64,000 nucleotides of DNA from VAZQ01 sp963739385 (GTDB lineage: Bacteria; Pseudomonadota; Alphaproteobacteria; Rhizobiales; Xanthobacteraceae). A program made the position numbers and the translations under genes. This document shows, piece after piece, positions 1 to 7,206 of this stretch. Position 1 is the stretch's first letter, and each line of letters opens with the position of its first letter. The notes under the pieces are model-generated. The model was not told the DNA's origin, made no database searches, and worked only from the letters and a program-made list of their open reading frames with translations. Location: positions 248,001-312,000 of the forward strand of contig CAVUAI010000053.1 in NCBI GenBank assembly GCA_963739385.1, read 5' to 3'.

Positions 1-481
1 TGATGTAGTCGACGCCCCCGTGCGCGAAACGGCGGGCGAGTTCGGCGAGCGCTGCCGCCGGCAGCCCCTGCGGCTTGAGCGGCGAGCAGGTCAATGCCCG
101 CGTAGACGCTTCCACCCGTTGCCGCAGCCCGTTGAGCCCGTGACGGGGACCGCCGAAGGCGTTCACCAGTTCGGCCGGAAGCACCACATCGTCGAGCACC
201 ACATCCGCGTGCAGCGACGAATTGCCGAACAGCATGTTGATGAGCTGGCCGGCGTCATGCCTGACGGTCTCGGCGGCGAGCGTGATCCGGACCTCGAACA
301 GTCCATGCTCCTTTTCCCTGATATCCTCGACCCGCCCAACGATCTCCGAGCGCACGTAGTCGTCCGTCACCGCCGCGAGCGGCATTTCGATGCTCTGCTC
401 AATAGCAATGGCGCGCGCGCGCTCCTCGATCGTCTGCGCGTCGCAGCGGACGTGATAGACGGCCTCAATGCGGGGATGCAC
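1..481 (-). CDS. RuBisCO-like protein (form IV), N-terminal part, cut by window edge
   Basis: Read directly on the minus strand; the C-terminal part lies outside the window. The 160 visible residues carry the RuBisCO large-chain N-terminal domain: IEAVYHV at the start, AGQLINMLFGNSS (residues 77-89), then the beginning of the barrel with LKPQGL (135-140, equivalent to the first active-site lysine region) and GGVDYI (155-160). I chose the GTG at 481 because GGAG sits six bases upstream and the protein then begins like other RuBisCO-like proteins; an in-frame GTG at 529 is a less likely alternative. It follows a Nudix gene on the same strand after 73 bp. RuBisCO-like proteins usually do not fix CO2 and act as isomerases, enolases or decarboxylases of phosphorylated sugars; the exact reaction cannot be told from this half. 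Confidence 0.82.
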   Translation of the reverse strand, partial: MHPRIEAVYHVRCDAQTIEERARAIAIEQSIEMPLAAVTDDYVRSEIVGRVEDIREKEHGLFEVRITLAAETVRHDAGQLINMLFGNSSLHADVVLDDVVLPAELVNAFGGPRHGLNGLRQRVEASTRALTCSPLKPQGLPAAALAELARRFAHGGVDYI

Positions 482-554
482 GATCGCTCCGACGCTCGCG
501 ATGCTGAACGTTCTTACCCTATCACCCACCAGCAGCGCGCGCCGAGCGTGCGCG

Positions 555-1049
555 TCACCATCGTTCTCTGGTCGGGGCGCCACCCAATACCTCGATGATG
601 CGCGCGCGCGTCGAGGACGTCGTGTCGTTGGGCAGCGCGTCGAGGTCAAAAAAACCGTGGGCGACGATTTCTCGGTTGGGCACGGGCGCGGCGACCTGAC
701 GGAAGCCGCGCACGACGAACAGGGCGACGTGGTCGCGCCGGGAGTGCCGGTCGTTGAAGAACATGCCGTGCAGCCGCGGCGGTTCGGTCAACTCGATGTT
801 GCCCTCCTCGCGCAGCTCGCGCGCCAGCGCCTGCACCAGGGTCTCCCCGGCCTCGACCCCGCCACCCGGCAGATACCACCCGCTCACATAGCTGTGCTTG
901 ACCAGAAAGATGCGGCCGGTCTCGTCGATCACCAGCGCACGCACGCCGAGGGTCATGGCGCGGGCGAAGCGCCAATAGACGTGCATAACCCTGCGTACCG
1001 CAGGCTCGAGCGCGCGGCGTGCCGCGCCAAGGTCGACGACCCGTTTCAT
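555..1049 (-). CDS. Nudix hydrolase
   Basis: A 164-residue Nudix-fold pyrophosphohydrolase, expected to cleave a nucleoside-diphosphate-linked substrate with a divalent metal. The Nudix box runs from residue 63 to 85 (GGVEAGE, then RELREEGNI); the usual glycine near the end of the box is an asparagine here, a mild deviation. The core is preceded by a 35-residue basic N-terminal extension. It lies 73 bp upstream of the RuBisCO-like gene on the same strand, so the two may be co-transcribed. Its start is 79 bp from the ICE palindrome that serves the divergent mbfA gene, but nothing shows that it is iron-regulated. Substrate unknown. Confidence 0.88.
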   Translation of the reverse strand: MKRVVDLGAARRALEPAVRRVMHVYWRFARAMTLGVRALVIDETGRIFLVKHSYVSGWYLPGGGVEAGETLVQALARELREEGNIELTEPPRLHGMFFNDRHSRRDHVALFVVRGFRQVAAPVPNREIVAHGFFDLDALPNDTTSSTRARIIEVLGGAPTRERW

Positions 1050-1128
1050 GCCGGCTCTCGCCGCAGCCTCCGAATGCCCCAGGCAGTGAGGCCAATCGAC
1101 CCCGCCTTGTCAAAACGCCGTCAGTATT

Positions 1129-1147
1129 GTTTAGAATAGTTCTAAAC
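1129..1147 (+). promoter_or_regulatory. Iron control element (ICE), probable Irr-binding site
   Basis: Perfect inverted repeat GTTTAGAATAGTTCTAAAC: two 8-bp arms with a 3-bp spacer, matching the known TTTAGAA-N3-TTCTAAA core bound by Irr in Bradyrhizobium-type bacteria. It ends 27 bp before the mbfA start codon, where bound Irr would block transcription under iron limitation. The assignment to Irr is from established knowledge of the motif plus the identity of the gene. Confidence 0.85.
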
Positions 1148-1174
1148 ATTTTTTGTCTGGAGCGCGGGTGACCC

Positions 1175-2131
1175 GTGAAACGCTTTTCCGACCTCAGCGA
1201 GCAGGAAATCGTCGCTCTCGCCATCACCAACGAGGATGAGGACAGCCGCATCTACCGCGGCTTCGCCGAGGGACTGCGCGGGAAGTATCCGGCGTCGGCC
1301 AAGGTCTTTGACGAAATGGCGGACGAGGAGGTGCGCCATCGCACCATGCTGTTCGAGCTCTACCGGTCGAAATTCGGCGAATACCTGCCGTTGATCCGCC
1401 GCCAGGACGTCAAGGGCTTCATCCCGAAGCGGCCGCTGTGGCTGATGCAGCCGCTCAACCTCGACGAGGTGCGCAAGTTTGCGGAGAACATGGAATACGA
1501 AGCGGAACGCTTTTATCGCCGCGCCGCCGATACCACGCGGGATGCATCAGTGCGTCAGCTCCTGGTCGAGCTCGCCGAGGCCGAAGTCGGGCACGAAGGC
1601 CTCGCCCATCAGCTCGGCCGGCAGATCCTGACCCCCGGCGCGCGGGCCAAGGAGGATGAAACCGCGCGGCGCATGTTTGTCCTGCAGTACGTGCAGCCCG
1701 GCCTCGCCGGGCTGATGGACGGCTCGGTCTCGACCCTGGCGCCGCTGTTTGCCGCTGCCTTCGCGACCCATAGCACCTGGGAGACGTTTCTCGTCGGACT
1801 GGCCGCCTCGGTCGGCGCCGGCATTTCCATGGGCTTCGCCGAGGCGCTCTCCGACGACGGATCGCTCACCGGGCGCGGCGCGCCTGTCGTGCGTGGGGCA
1901 GTCTGCGGGGTGATGACGGCAATCGGAGGCCTTGGCCACACCCTCCCCTACCTCATTCCCAATTTCTGGACCGCCACTGTCGTCGCCATCGCCGTGGTCA
2001 TGGTCGAGCTGGCGGTGATCTCCTACATCCGGCACCGTTTCATGGATACGCCATTCCTTGCCGCCACCTTCCAGGTCGTCGTCGGGGGCGCGCTCGTGTT
2101 TGCCGCCGGGATCCTGATCGGCAGCTCATGA
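1175..2131 (+). CDS. mbfA: Membrane-bound ferritin / iron exporter MbfA
   Basis: A 318-residue two-domain protein. Residues 1-150 form a ferritin-like (erythrin) diiron domain with acidic and histidine ligands in helices: E20, EEVRH (51-55), EYEAE (107-111) and EAEVGHE (135-141). Residues about 165-318 form a VIT1-type membrane domain with several hydrophobic segments. In Bradyrhizobium the homologue exports iron from the cytoplasm and protects against iron and peroxide stress; Irr represses it when iron is scarce. The GTG start at 1175 is preceded by GGAG at moderate distance and by a perfect ICE palindrome at 1129-1147, which fits that regulation. The gene is divergent from the Nudix gene. 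Confidence 0.93.
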   Translation: MKRFSDLSEQEIVALAITNEDEDSRIYRGFAEGLRGKYPASAKVFDEMADEEVRHRTMLFELYRSKFGEYLPLIRRQDVKGFIPKRPLWLMQPLNLDEVRKFAENMEYEAERFYRRAADTTRDASVRQLLVELAEAEVGHEGLAHQLGRQILTPGARAKEDETARRMFVLQYVQPGLAGLMDGSVSTLAPLFAAAFATHSTWETFLVGLAASVGAGISMGFAEALSDDGSLTGRGAPVVRGAVCGVMTAIGGLGHTLPYLIPNFWTATVVAIAVVMVELAVISYIRHRFMDTPFLAATFQVVVGGALVFAAGILIGSS

Positions 2132-2229
2132 TGATCTGACCGGGGCCCCTTCCCGGCAGATCCGACCGCTTGGCCCTTGCATTCGCCGCCCGTGCACGTG
2201 AGGACTCGCCCCGGATACGGAACGCCTTC

Positions 2230-3150
2230 ATGTTCGTGCTCGCGCACCTGTCAGATCCGCACCTCGGACCGTTGCCGACGCCGCGATGGTCCGAGCTCAT
2301 CGGCAAACGCGCGACCGGCTTTCTCAACTGGCAACGCAAGCGCCACCGGATTCATCGCGGCGAGGTGCTGGCGCGCATCGTGGCGGACCTGAAGGCGCAG
2401 GCGCCCGACCAAATCGCAGTGACCGGCGACCTCGTCAACATCTCGCTTGCGGGCGAATACGCGCCGGCGCGGGCCTGGCTCGCGGCGCTGGGACCGCCGC
2501 ACCAGGTCACGTTCGTCCCCGGCAATCACGATGTCTATGTGCGTGGCGCGATCTCCTATCCGCGGACGCAATGGGGCGACTACATGCGCGGAGACGACGG
2601 CACCGCGCCCGCGAACGGACTCGGATTTCCCTTCCTGCGCCGGCGCGGCGACGTTGCCCTGATCGGACTGTCAACCGCGGTGCCGACGGCGGCGTTCCTG
2701 GCGACGGGACACCTCGGCGCCGAGCAGATTGCCGCACTCGCCGCCGTATTGGACGAGTGCGGCCGTGAGCGGCGATTTCGCGTAGTGCTGATCCACCATC
2801 CGCCGACCAGCACGCCGGCGCGGCATCTCAAACGGCTGGTCGACGGCGCCGCCTTTCGCGCGGCGCTGGCGCGCCACGGCGCCGAGCTCGTGCTGCACGG
2901 CCACGATCACGTGCATTCGCTCATCGCGCTCGACGGTCCGCGCGGCCGCATCCCGGTCGTGGGCGTGCCGTCGGCTTCGGGAGTCGCAAGCGTGGCGGGC
3001 AAGGACGATCCGGCCGGCTACAATCTCTACCGCATCGAGCGCGCCGGCGACGGCTGGCAGTGCGAGGTCATTTCGCGCGGGCTGGTGCGCGGCGGCGACA
3101 CCGTGCTCGAAACCAAACGGGCAATGTTGACTGACCGTCGCTTCAGCTAG
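2230..3150 (+). CDS. Metallophosphoesterase (calcineurin-like)
   Basis: A 306-residue calcineurin-like phosphoesterase with the full set of metal-site motifs: DPH near residue 9 (AHLSDPHLG), GD in VTGDLVN, the GNHD motif (FVPGNHDVY), IHHPP and GHDHVH. Such enzymes cleave phosphomonoesters or phosphodiesters (cyclic nucleotides, nucleotides or lipid-linked substrates) using two metals; the substrate is not evident. I prefer the ATG at 2230, which puts the first metal motif close to the N-terminus, over the longer GTG/TTG extension from 2170. It follows mbfA by about 100 bp on the same strand. The TAG stop abuts a hairpin repeat. Confidence 0.87.
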   Translation: MFVLAHLSDPHLGPLPTPRWSELIGKRATGFLNWQRKRHRIHRGEVLARIVADLKAQAPDQIAVTGDLVNISLAGEYAPARAWLAALGPPHQVTFVPGNHDVYVRGAISYPRTQWGDYMRGDDGTAPANGLGFPFLRRRGDVALIGLSTAVPTAAFLATGHLGAEQIAALAAVLDECGRERRFRVVLIHHPPTSTPARHLKRLVDGAAFRAALARHGAELVLHGHDHVHSLIALDGPRGRIPVVGVPSASGVASVAGKDDPAGYNLYRIERAGDGWQCEVISRGLVRGGDTVLETKRAMLTDRRFS

Positions 3151-3273
3151 AGCATGATCCCGAAAAAGCCTGCCCCGGACTTGATCCGGGGTGGGCACCG
3201 GTTTTCGGAAAAGATCATGCTCCAGCAATAAGCTAGAGCGCGATGACCATTCGAAGAAAAGTCATCGCGATCT
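3150..3273. repeat. Dispersed two-hairpin repeat, copy 1
   Basis: About 124 bp made of two hairpins: an outer pair GAGCATGATC / GATCATGCTC (3150-3159 and 3213-3222) enclosing CCCCGGAC..GATCCGGGG, followed by GCGATGAC / GTCATCGC (3240-3247 and 3261-3268). A second copy lies at 9671-9797. Repeats of this look are frequent between genes in Bradyrhizobium-like genomes. It fills the gap between two convergent genes and could act as a bidirectional transcription stop. Confidence 0.9.
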
Positions 3274-4132
3274 AGAAGCAGAGGTGAGTCACGACATTTC
3301 CGCGTTTGTCCTTGATCACGTAGGGACATTCCGCCCGCTTGAGAGCGGCCTTTGCGTCCTCGTTGCCGAGCGCCGCCGCCTTCTCGTAATAGGCCTTGGC
3401 AGCGCTCGAATCCTGCGGTCCGCCTCGCCCGTTCTGCGCAAACGCGCCCATCCGCTCCAGTGCGCCGGCATGACCTTGCGCCGCTGCCTTTTCGAACAAC
3501 GCCCGCGCGGCAACATCGTCCTGCGGACCGCCGACGCCGTCGGCCATCATCAATCCGAGCTGATACTGCGCTTGCGCTGAATTCTTCTCCGCTGCCTTGG
3601 CCAGCAGGGCTCTGGATTTGACGGGATCCGACGGAGCGGCGGCGCCACTCTCGGAGAGTGCGGCGAGGTTGGTGACGCCGCGGGGATTTCCACCCGCGCC
3701 CGCGCGCTCGAAGAGCTTGCGCGCCTGGGCTTCGTCCTTCGGAACGCCAGCCCCGGTGGCGAGCAGCACGCCGAGCTCGACCATGGCCGATGTGCTTCCG
3801 CGCTCGGCGGCCTTGCGATAGGCGGTCACGGCTTCCGGCAGCTGTTGATTGGCGGCGTAGGCGCGGCCCAGTTGGTAGAGCGCCCGGCGTGAGGCCGTCG
3901 ATGCGACCTTGCAAAATTTAATGGCGGTCGCGAGGTCGGATTGAGCGATCTCGGGCGTGCCTTTGACGTCTGTCGGTTTGTCCGGATCGCTGGGGTCGGC
4001 GGCCAGCCGGTCGCAAAGGACGAGATCGGCTGACTGCGCGTGCGCAGAGTAATGAGACGGAGCGAGGATCAGCGCCAACAGGCCGATGCTTAAATTGTAA
4101 GCAATCAAGGCTGCGCCAGATCGCTCTGTCAT
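3272..4132 (-). CDS. Sel1-repeat (TPR-like) secreted protein
   Basis: 286 residues with an N-terminal signal peptide (about residues 1-31, ending near SAHA-QSA) followed by at least five Sel1-type helical repeats recognisable by ALYQLGRAYA, SAMVELGVLLATGAG, AQAQYQLGLMMADGVGG and GALERMGAFAQNGRGG. Sel1 repeats form superhelical scaffolds for protein-protein contacts; the protein probably acts in the periplasm. I chose the ATG at 4132 because it starts the signal peptide; the frame is open further upstream without sense. The stop codon lies in the last bases of the adjoining repeat. No operon partner is evident. Confidence 0.85.
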   Translation of the reverse strand: MTERSGAALIAYNLSIGLLALILAPSHYSAHAQSADLVLCDRLAADPSDPDKPTDVKGTPEIAQSDLATAIKFCKVASTASRRALYQLGRAYAANQQLPEAVTAYRKAAERGSTSAMVELGVLLATGAGVPKDEAQARKLFERAGAGGNPRGVTNLAALSESGAAAPSDPVKSRALLAKAAEKNSAQAQYQLGLMMADGVGGPQDDVAARALFEKAAAQGHAGALERMGAFAQNGRGGPQDSSAAKAYYEKAAALGNEDAKAALKRAECPYVIKDKRGNVVTHLCF

Positions 4133-4253
4133 GATCGCAGGTCGGGTTCTTGCGTGATGCTGTCGAGGCAACGAAATCAGCTTATCGCCGTCGAACTGGG
4201 CCAGCAAGGTGCGGAGCTTTCTCGACGGATGCGATCGCGCAGAGCGCGACCGC

Positions 4254-4841
4254 TCAGGATTGCGCCCCGAACAGCAGAGCGGCGGCGACGAGAATGGCAA
4301 ATCCGGCCAGCAACCCCAACAGAAATGCGGCGAGTGGGCGCCCGCGCCCCGCGCGAGAGTGCGACTGCGCCGCCTGCTTGAAGTCACGGGTCGCCGGCAA
4401 CGAGCCATCGGCGAGTGCACGCTCCCGCTCGATCATGCGCTGCGCCAGATATTTCGTCACCGCGTCGACGATCTCGGCCACGTTCACGGATTCGGCCAGC
4501 ACTTTGCGGCCGTAGCGGGTATCCTGCAGGAACCGGTACATCCGCTTGTCGCGGCCCATCACGACATGGGTGATGGCATCGATCCACAGGCGCGGGGTCT
4601 CGCCACGGCTGATGCCGCGGTCGAACAGCTCGATCTCCTTGGGGACTTCCTCGAACACCGGATCGAGCGCTTCATTGAGCACCTCGAGCCGCGCGACCTC
4701 GGCGTCATGGAGGTCGACGATGACGGCGCTGCGCTCGGCCTGATCGATGCGCGCCTTGCGCAACGCCTCCTTGAGCCCGAGCTGCGGCGGTGGCCCGCTT
4801 GGCCCGGTCGGCTCGACGCGTTGACGCTTGCGACCCCACAT
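4254..4841 (-). CDS. Conserved hypothetical protein with C-terminal membrane anchor
   Basis: 195 residues: a charged, mainly helical cytoplasmic part (about 1-165) and one hydrophobic helix at the C-terminus (LAAFLLGLLAGFAILVAAALL, about 169-190). I recognise no enzymatic motif. The composition (many Glu/Arg/Asp, alternating hydrophobics) suggests a coiled or helical domain tethered to the inner membrane from the cytoplasmic side. It stands alone between the Sel1 gene and the SDR gene, all on the minus strand. Function unknown. Confidence 0.75.
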   Translation of the reverse strand: MWGRKRQRVEPTGPSGPPPQLGLKEALRKARIDQAERSAVIVDLHDAEVARLEVLNEALDPVFEEVPKEIELFDRGISRGETPRLWIDAITHVVMGRDKRMYRFLQDTRYGRKVLAESVNVAEIVDAVTKYLAQRMIERERALADGSLPATRDFKQAAQSHSRAGRGRPLAAFLLGLLAGFAILVAAALLFGAQS

Positions 4842-4936
4842 GTCGGCAACCTACCAAGCGGCGGGCGCAAGGCAAGGGCCGCGCGCAGGCGCGCACGAGG
4901 GACGGACGGAGGTATTCGCGGAACGGCGACGATCGG

Positions 4937-5683
4937 CTACACGCAGCGGCCGCCATCGACCTCCAGCACGTTGCCGGTGAGGAAGCCCGCCTCGTCGGAG
5001 GCGAGAAACAGGGTCGCGTTGGCGACGTCGTCGATGGTGGCAAACCGGCCGAGCGGCACCGTGGCCTTGAACTGCGCGCGCAGCTCGGGCAAATCGCCAC
5101 CCATGAAGGTCGGCAGGAGCGGCGTCTCCGCCATGACCGGCGCCACGGCGCAGACGCGAATGCCATCGGGCGCGAGCTCAGCCGCCATCGACTTCGAAAG
5201 CAGGTTCACCGCGCCCTTGGAGGCGTTGTACCAGGTCAGGCCCGGCCGCGGCCGGATTCCGGCGGTCGAGCCGATATTGATGATCACACCCGACTTGTGC
5301 TTGCGCATCAGCGGCACGACCGCATGCGCGAAGAGAAAGATCGACTTGACGTTCACCGCCAGCAGGCGGTCGAACTCATCCTCCTCCACCTCCAGCATGG
5401 GCCGCCGCACGTGGCTCATGCCGGCATTGTTGATGAGGATATCGACCCCTCCGAAGGCATCGACCGTGGCCTTGACCGCGGCGTCGACGTCGGCACGCTG
5501 CGAGACATCGCAGCGCACCGCGATCGCCTTGTTGCTGATCGCGGCCGCGACCCTGCGCGCCGCCTGCTCATCGATATCGATGACGGCAATGCGCGCGCCC
5601 TCGCGCGCGAAGGTCTCGGCGATGCCCTTGCCGAAGCCCGATCCGCCGCCGGTCACGAGCGCAACCTTGTTGTCGAGACGCAT
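4937..5683 (-). CDS. SDR family NAD(P)-dependent oxidoreductase
   Basis: 248-residue classical short-chain dehydrogenase: cofactor loop TGGGSGFGKGIAE (11-23), acidic VIDID after beta-2 favouring NAD(H), NNAG, and the catalytic Tyr-x3-Lys in YNASKG with the preceding Ser in IGSTAG. The C-terminal FLTGNVLEVDGG is typical. Close relatives reduce 3-oxoacyl groups or oxidise sugar alcohols and acids. It lies 77 bp downstream of the hydroxypyruvate-isomerase-like gene on the same strand, so a joint role in sugar-acid metabolism is plausible but not shown. Confidence 0.9.
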   Translation of the reverse strand: MRLDNKVALVTGGGSGFGKGIAETFAREGARIAVIDIDEQAARRVAAAISNKAIAVRCDVSQRADVDAAVKATVDAFGGVDILINNAGMSHVRRPMLEVEEDEFDRLLAVNVKSIFLFAHAVVPLMRKHKSGVIINIGSTAGIRPRPGLTWYNASKGAVNLLSKSMAAELAPDGIRVCAVAPVMAETPLLPTFMGGDLPELRAQFKATVPLGRFATIDDVANATLFLASDEAGFLTGNVLEVDGGRCV

Positions 5684-5760
5684 GTTGTTTCCTTTCCAGA
5701 CCGCCGGATCCAGGACGGTATCGCTGCGAGCGGTTCACCGGCCCGGCCACGCCCGAACGG

Positions 5761-6552
5761 TCAACTGTCCCGCGGCACGACACCATAGCCACGCGCCCAG
5801 CCCAAGCCTTCTTCGGTTCGTCCACGCGGCCGGTACTCGCACCCGATCCAGGTGCCGTAACCGACGCGATCGAGCATCGCGAAGATTTCGGGATAGTTCA
5901 CCTCGCCCTCGTCGGGTTCATGCCGCGACGGCACGGCCGCGATCTGCACATGCCCGACGAAAGGCAGATGCGCTTCAAATCTTTTGACGAGATCGCCGCC
6001 GACGATCTGGGCATGATAGAAGTCGAATTGGACACGCACGTTGGGCCGCTCGACCTTCTTGATGATGTCGGCGGCATGCTCGACGCGGGTGAGGAAATAA
6101 TCCGGCCGGTCGCGGGGATTGATCGGCTCGATCAACAGCGTGACGTTCTTCTCGCCTGCGGCATCTGCGGCGCGTGCCAGGTTCCTGATGAAGGTCGTTT
6201 CCGCCGCCGGGCGCTGCTCCGGCGGCACCTTGCCGGCGAGGCAGTGGATCTGGCAGCCGCCGATCGCGGTGACGTAATCGAGCGCCTGCTTGAACAGTGC
6301 GGCAAATTCCTGCTCCCGGCCGGGGATGGCGGCGACGCCGAACTCGCCCGCTGCCGCCCGGCCTGGCGCGGTGTTGAGTCCGAGCATCGTCAAGCCGAGC
6401 CGGTCGAGCTCCGCCTTCACCGCGGACGGGGCGTGGTCATAGGGAAATTGCAGCTCGACGGCGCGGAAGCCGGCCGCGGCCGCCGCCGCGAAACGCTCGA
6501 TCAGCGGGCGTTCGGTGAAGAGATAAGCCAGGTTGGCTGCAAAGCGCGGCAT
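5761..6552 (-). CDS. Hydroxypyruvate isomerase family protein (Hyi/OtnI-like)
   Basis: 263-residue TIM-barrel isomerase. Motifs of the xylose-isomerase-like fold are visible: AVELQFPYD near the N-terminus, CQIHCLAG, LLIEPIN (metal-binding Glu), VQFDFYHAQI and HVQIAAVPSRHEPD, plus WIGCEYRPRG near the end. Family members interconvert hydroxypyruvate with tartronate semialdehyde (Hyi) or isomerise 2-oxo-tetronates (OtnI). It is followed by an SDR gene; an isomerase plus reductase pair fits glyoxylate or tetronate use, but the substrate is inferred. Confidence 0.88.
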   Translation of the reverse strand: MPRFAANLAYLFTERPLIERFAAAAAAGFRAVELQFPYDHAPSAVKAELDRLGLTMLGLNTAPGRAAAGEFGVAAIPGREQEFAALFKQALDYVTAIGGCQIHCLAGKVPPEQRPAAETTFIRNLARAADAAGEKNVTLLIEPINPRDRPDYFLTRVEHAADIIKKVERPNVRVQFDFYHAQIVGGDLVKRFEAHLPFVGHVQIAAVPSRHEPDEGEVNYPEIFAMLDRVGYGTWIGCEYRPRGRTEEGLGWARGYGVVPRDS

Positions 6553-6688
6553 GCGGGATCAGGTCTCGGTGGATGGCCGCTGGGGCGCGACCTTGCGGTC
6601 GGCATCGGGTCCGCCTAACGAGCGTACTGTCGCATCGAACGCCGTGTCGATCCACCCGGCACATGATGAAGGCATGGCGTGTTCAGCA

Positions 6689-6729
6689 ATGACGCTCCAC
6701 ATCGCCGTGCTGCCCGGCAATGGCATCGG
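6689..6729 (+). pseudogene. Fragment of isopropylmalate/tartrate dehydrogenase-like gene (N-terminus)
   Basis: An ATG at 6689 opens the reading MTLHIAVLPGNGIG, which matches the N-terminal nucleotide-binding signature of the isocitrate/isopropylmalate/tartrate dehydrogenase family (usually IAVLPGDGIGPEV). The match stops abruptly at GGCATCGG (6722-6729), where sequence related to an NlpC/P60 gene takes over in another frame. The rest of the dehydrogenase is absent, so this is a fossil end. Confidence 0.55.
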
Positions 6730-6815
6730 CCGCGACCGGCGTCGATTGCCGCGGATTTGTTTCGCACGTGTGGTGGCTCGGGCGGCATGGATGCATCGCC
6801 TATCTCGACGCGTGC
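6722..6815 (+). pseudogene. Fragment related to the NlpC/P60 gene at 9796-11376
   Basis: In one plus-strand frame this stretch reads ATGVDCRGFVSHVWWLGRH followed by AYLDA, closely matching TTGVDCSGFVSNVWRLGRH and AYLDG, the catalytic-cysteine region of the intact minus-strand gene. The DNA is nearly identical over about 90 bp when compared with the reverse complement of the region around 10015-10110. No start, no flanking domain and no further similarity are seen, so it is a broken remnant. Confidence 0.75.
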
Positions 6816-7206
6816 GAATTGAGCGGTCGCGACGCACCGCGGCCATCACTGGCATTTTGCGCGCGCTCGACCGCCCCGCGTAGCCCGGCCCGGCGGCTGC
6901 GCACGGACCGTTGGCGGCCTGGGTAGTGGGGCCGGAATCTCGCCCACAAACTTGTGGGCTACTTCCCGTCACCCTATGTGCCGCCCATGATGCGGTACAG
7001 AAATGCAGCTCGAAAGCTGGAAACACCAGCATTTTCACTATTTGGGCGCCTTCCCATCCCTGCTCCCACCAACCGGGTGGGCTGTTTTGTGGTTGACGCA
7101 AATCCCCGTGCTTGGTTCGCTGTGGGCGTGTCCCTGCGCACCTCACAAGCCGTCTCGAAACGCGGCGGGCGCGGGACTGGAGCGAAACCCCGATGAGGCG
7201 TCTGCC
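6816..7206. other. Non-coding stretch with two small hairpins
   Basis: No convincing gene. Two short inverted repeats stand out: GCCCACAA-AC-TTGTGGGC (about 6942-6959) and CCCACC-aaccg-GGTGGG (about 7066-7082). They lie in the leader region of the methyltransferase gene, and the reading frame of that gene is open back to 7003 without recognisable protein content. Function not known. Confidence 0.5.

Noticed and set aside
20..598. Plus-strand open frame at the left edge
   Set aside because: Antisense to the RuBisCO-like gene, whose motifs are clear on the minus strand.
4209..5987. Plus-strand open frame of 592 codons
   Set aside because: Lies opposite three genes with recognisable domains and has no domain of its own.
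7003..7206. N-terminal extension of the methyltransferase gene
   Set aside because: Translates two hairpins and has no conserved look; the ATG at 7207 begins the structured domain.
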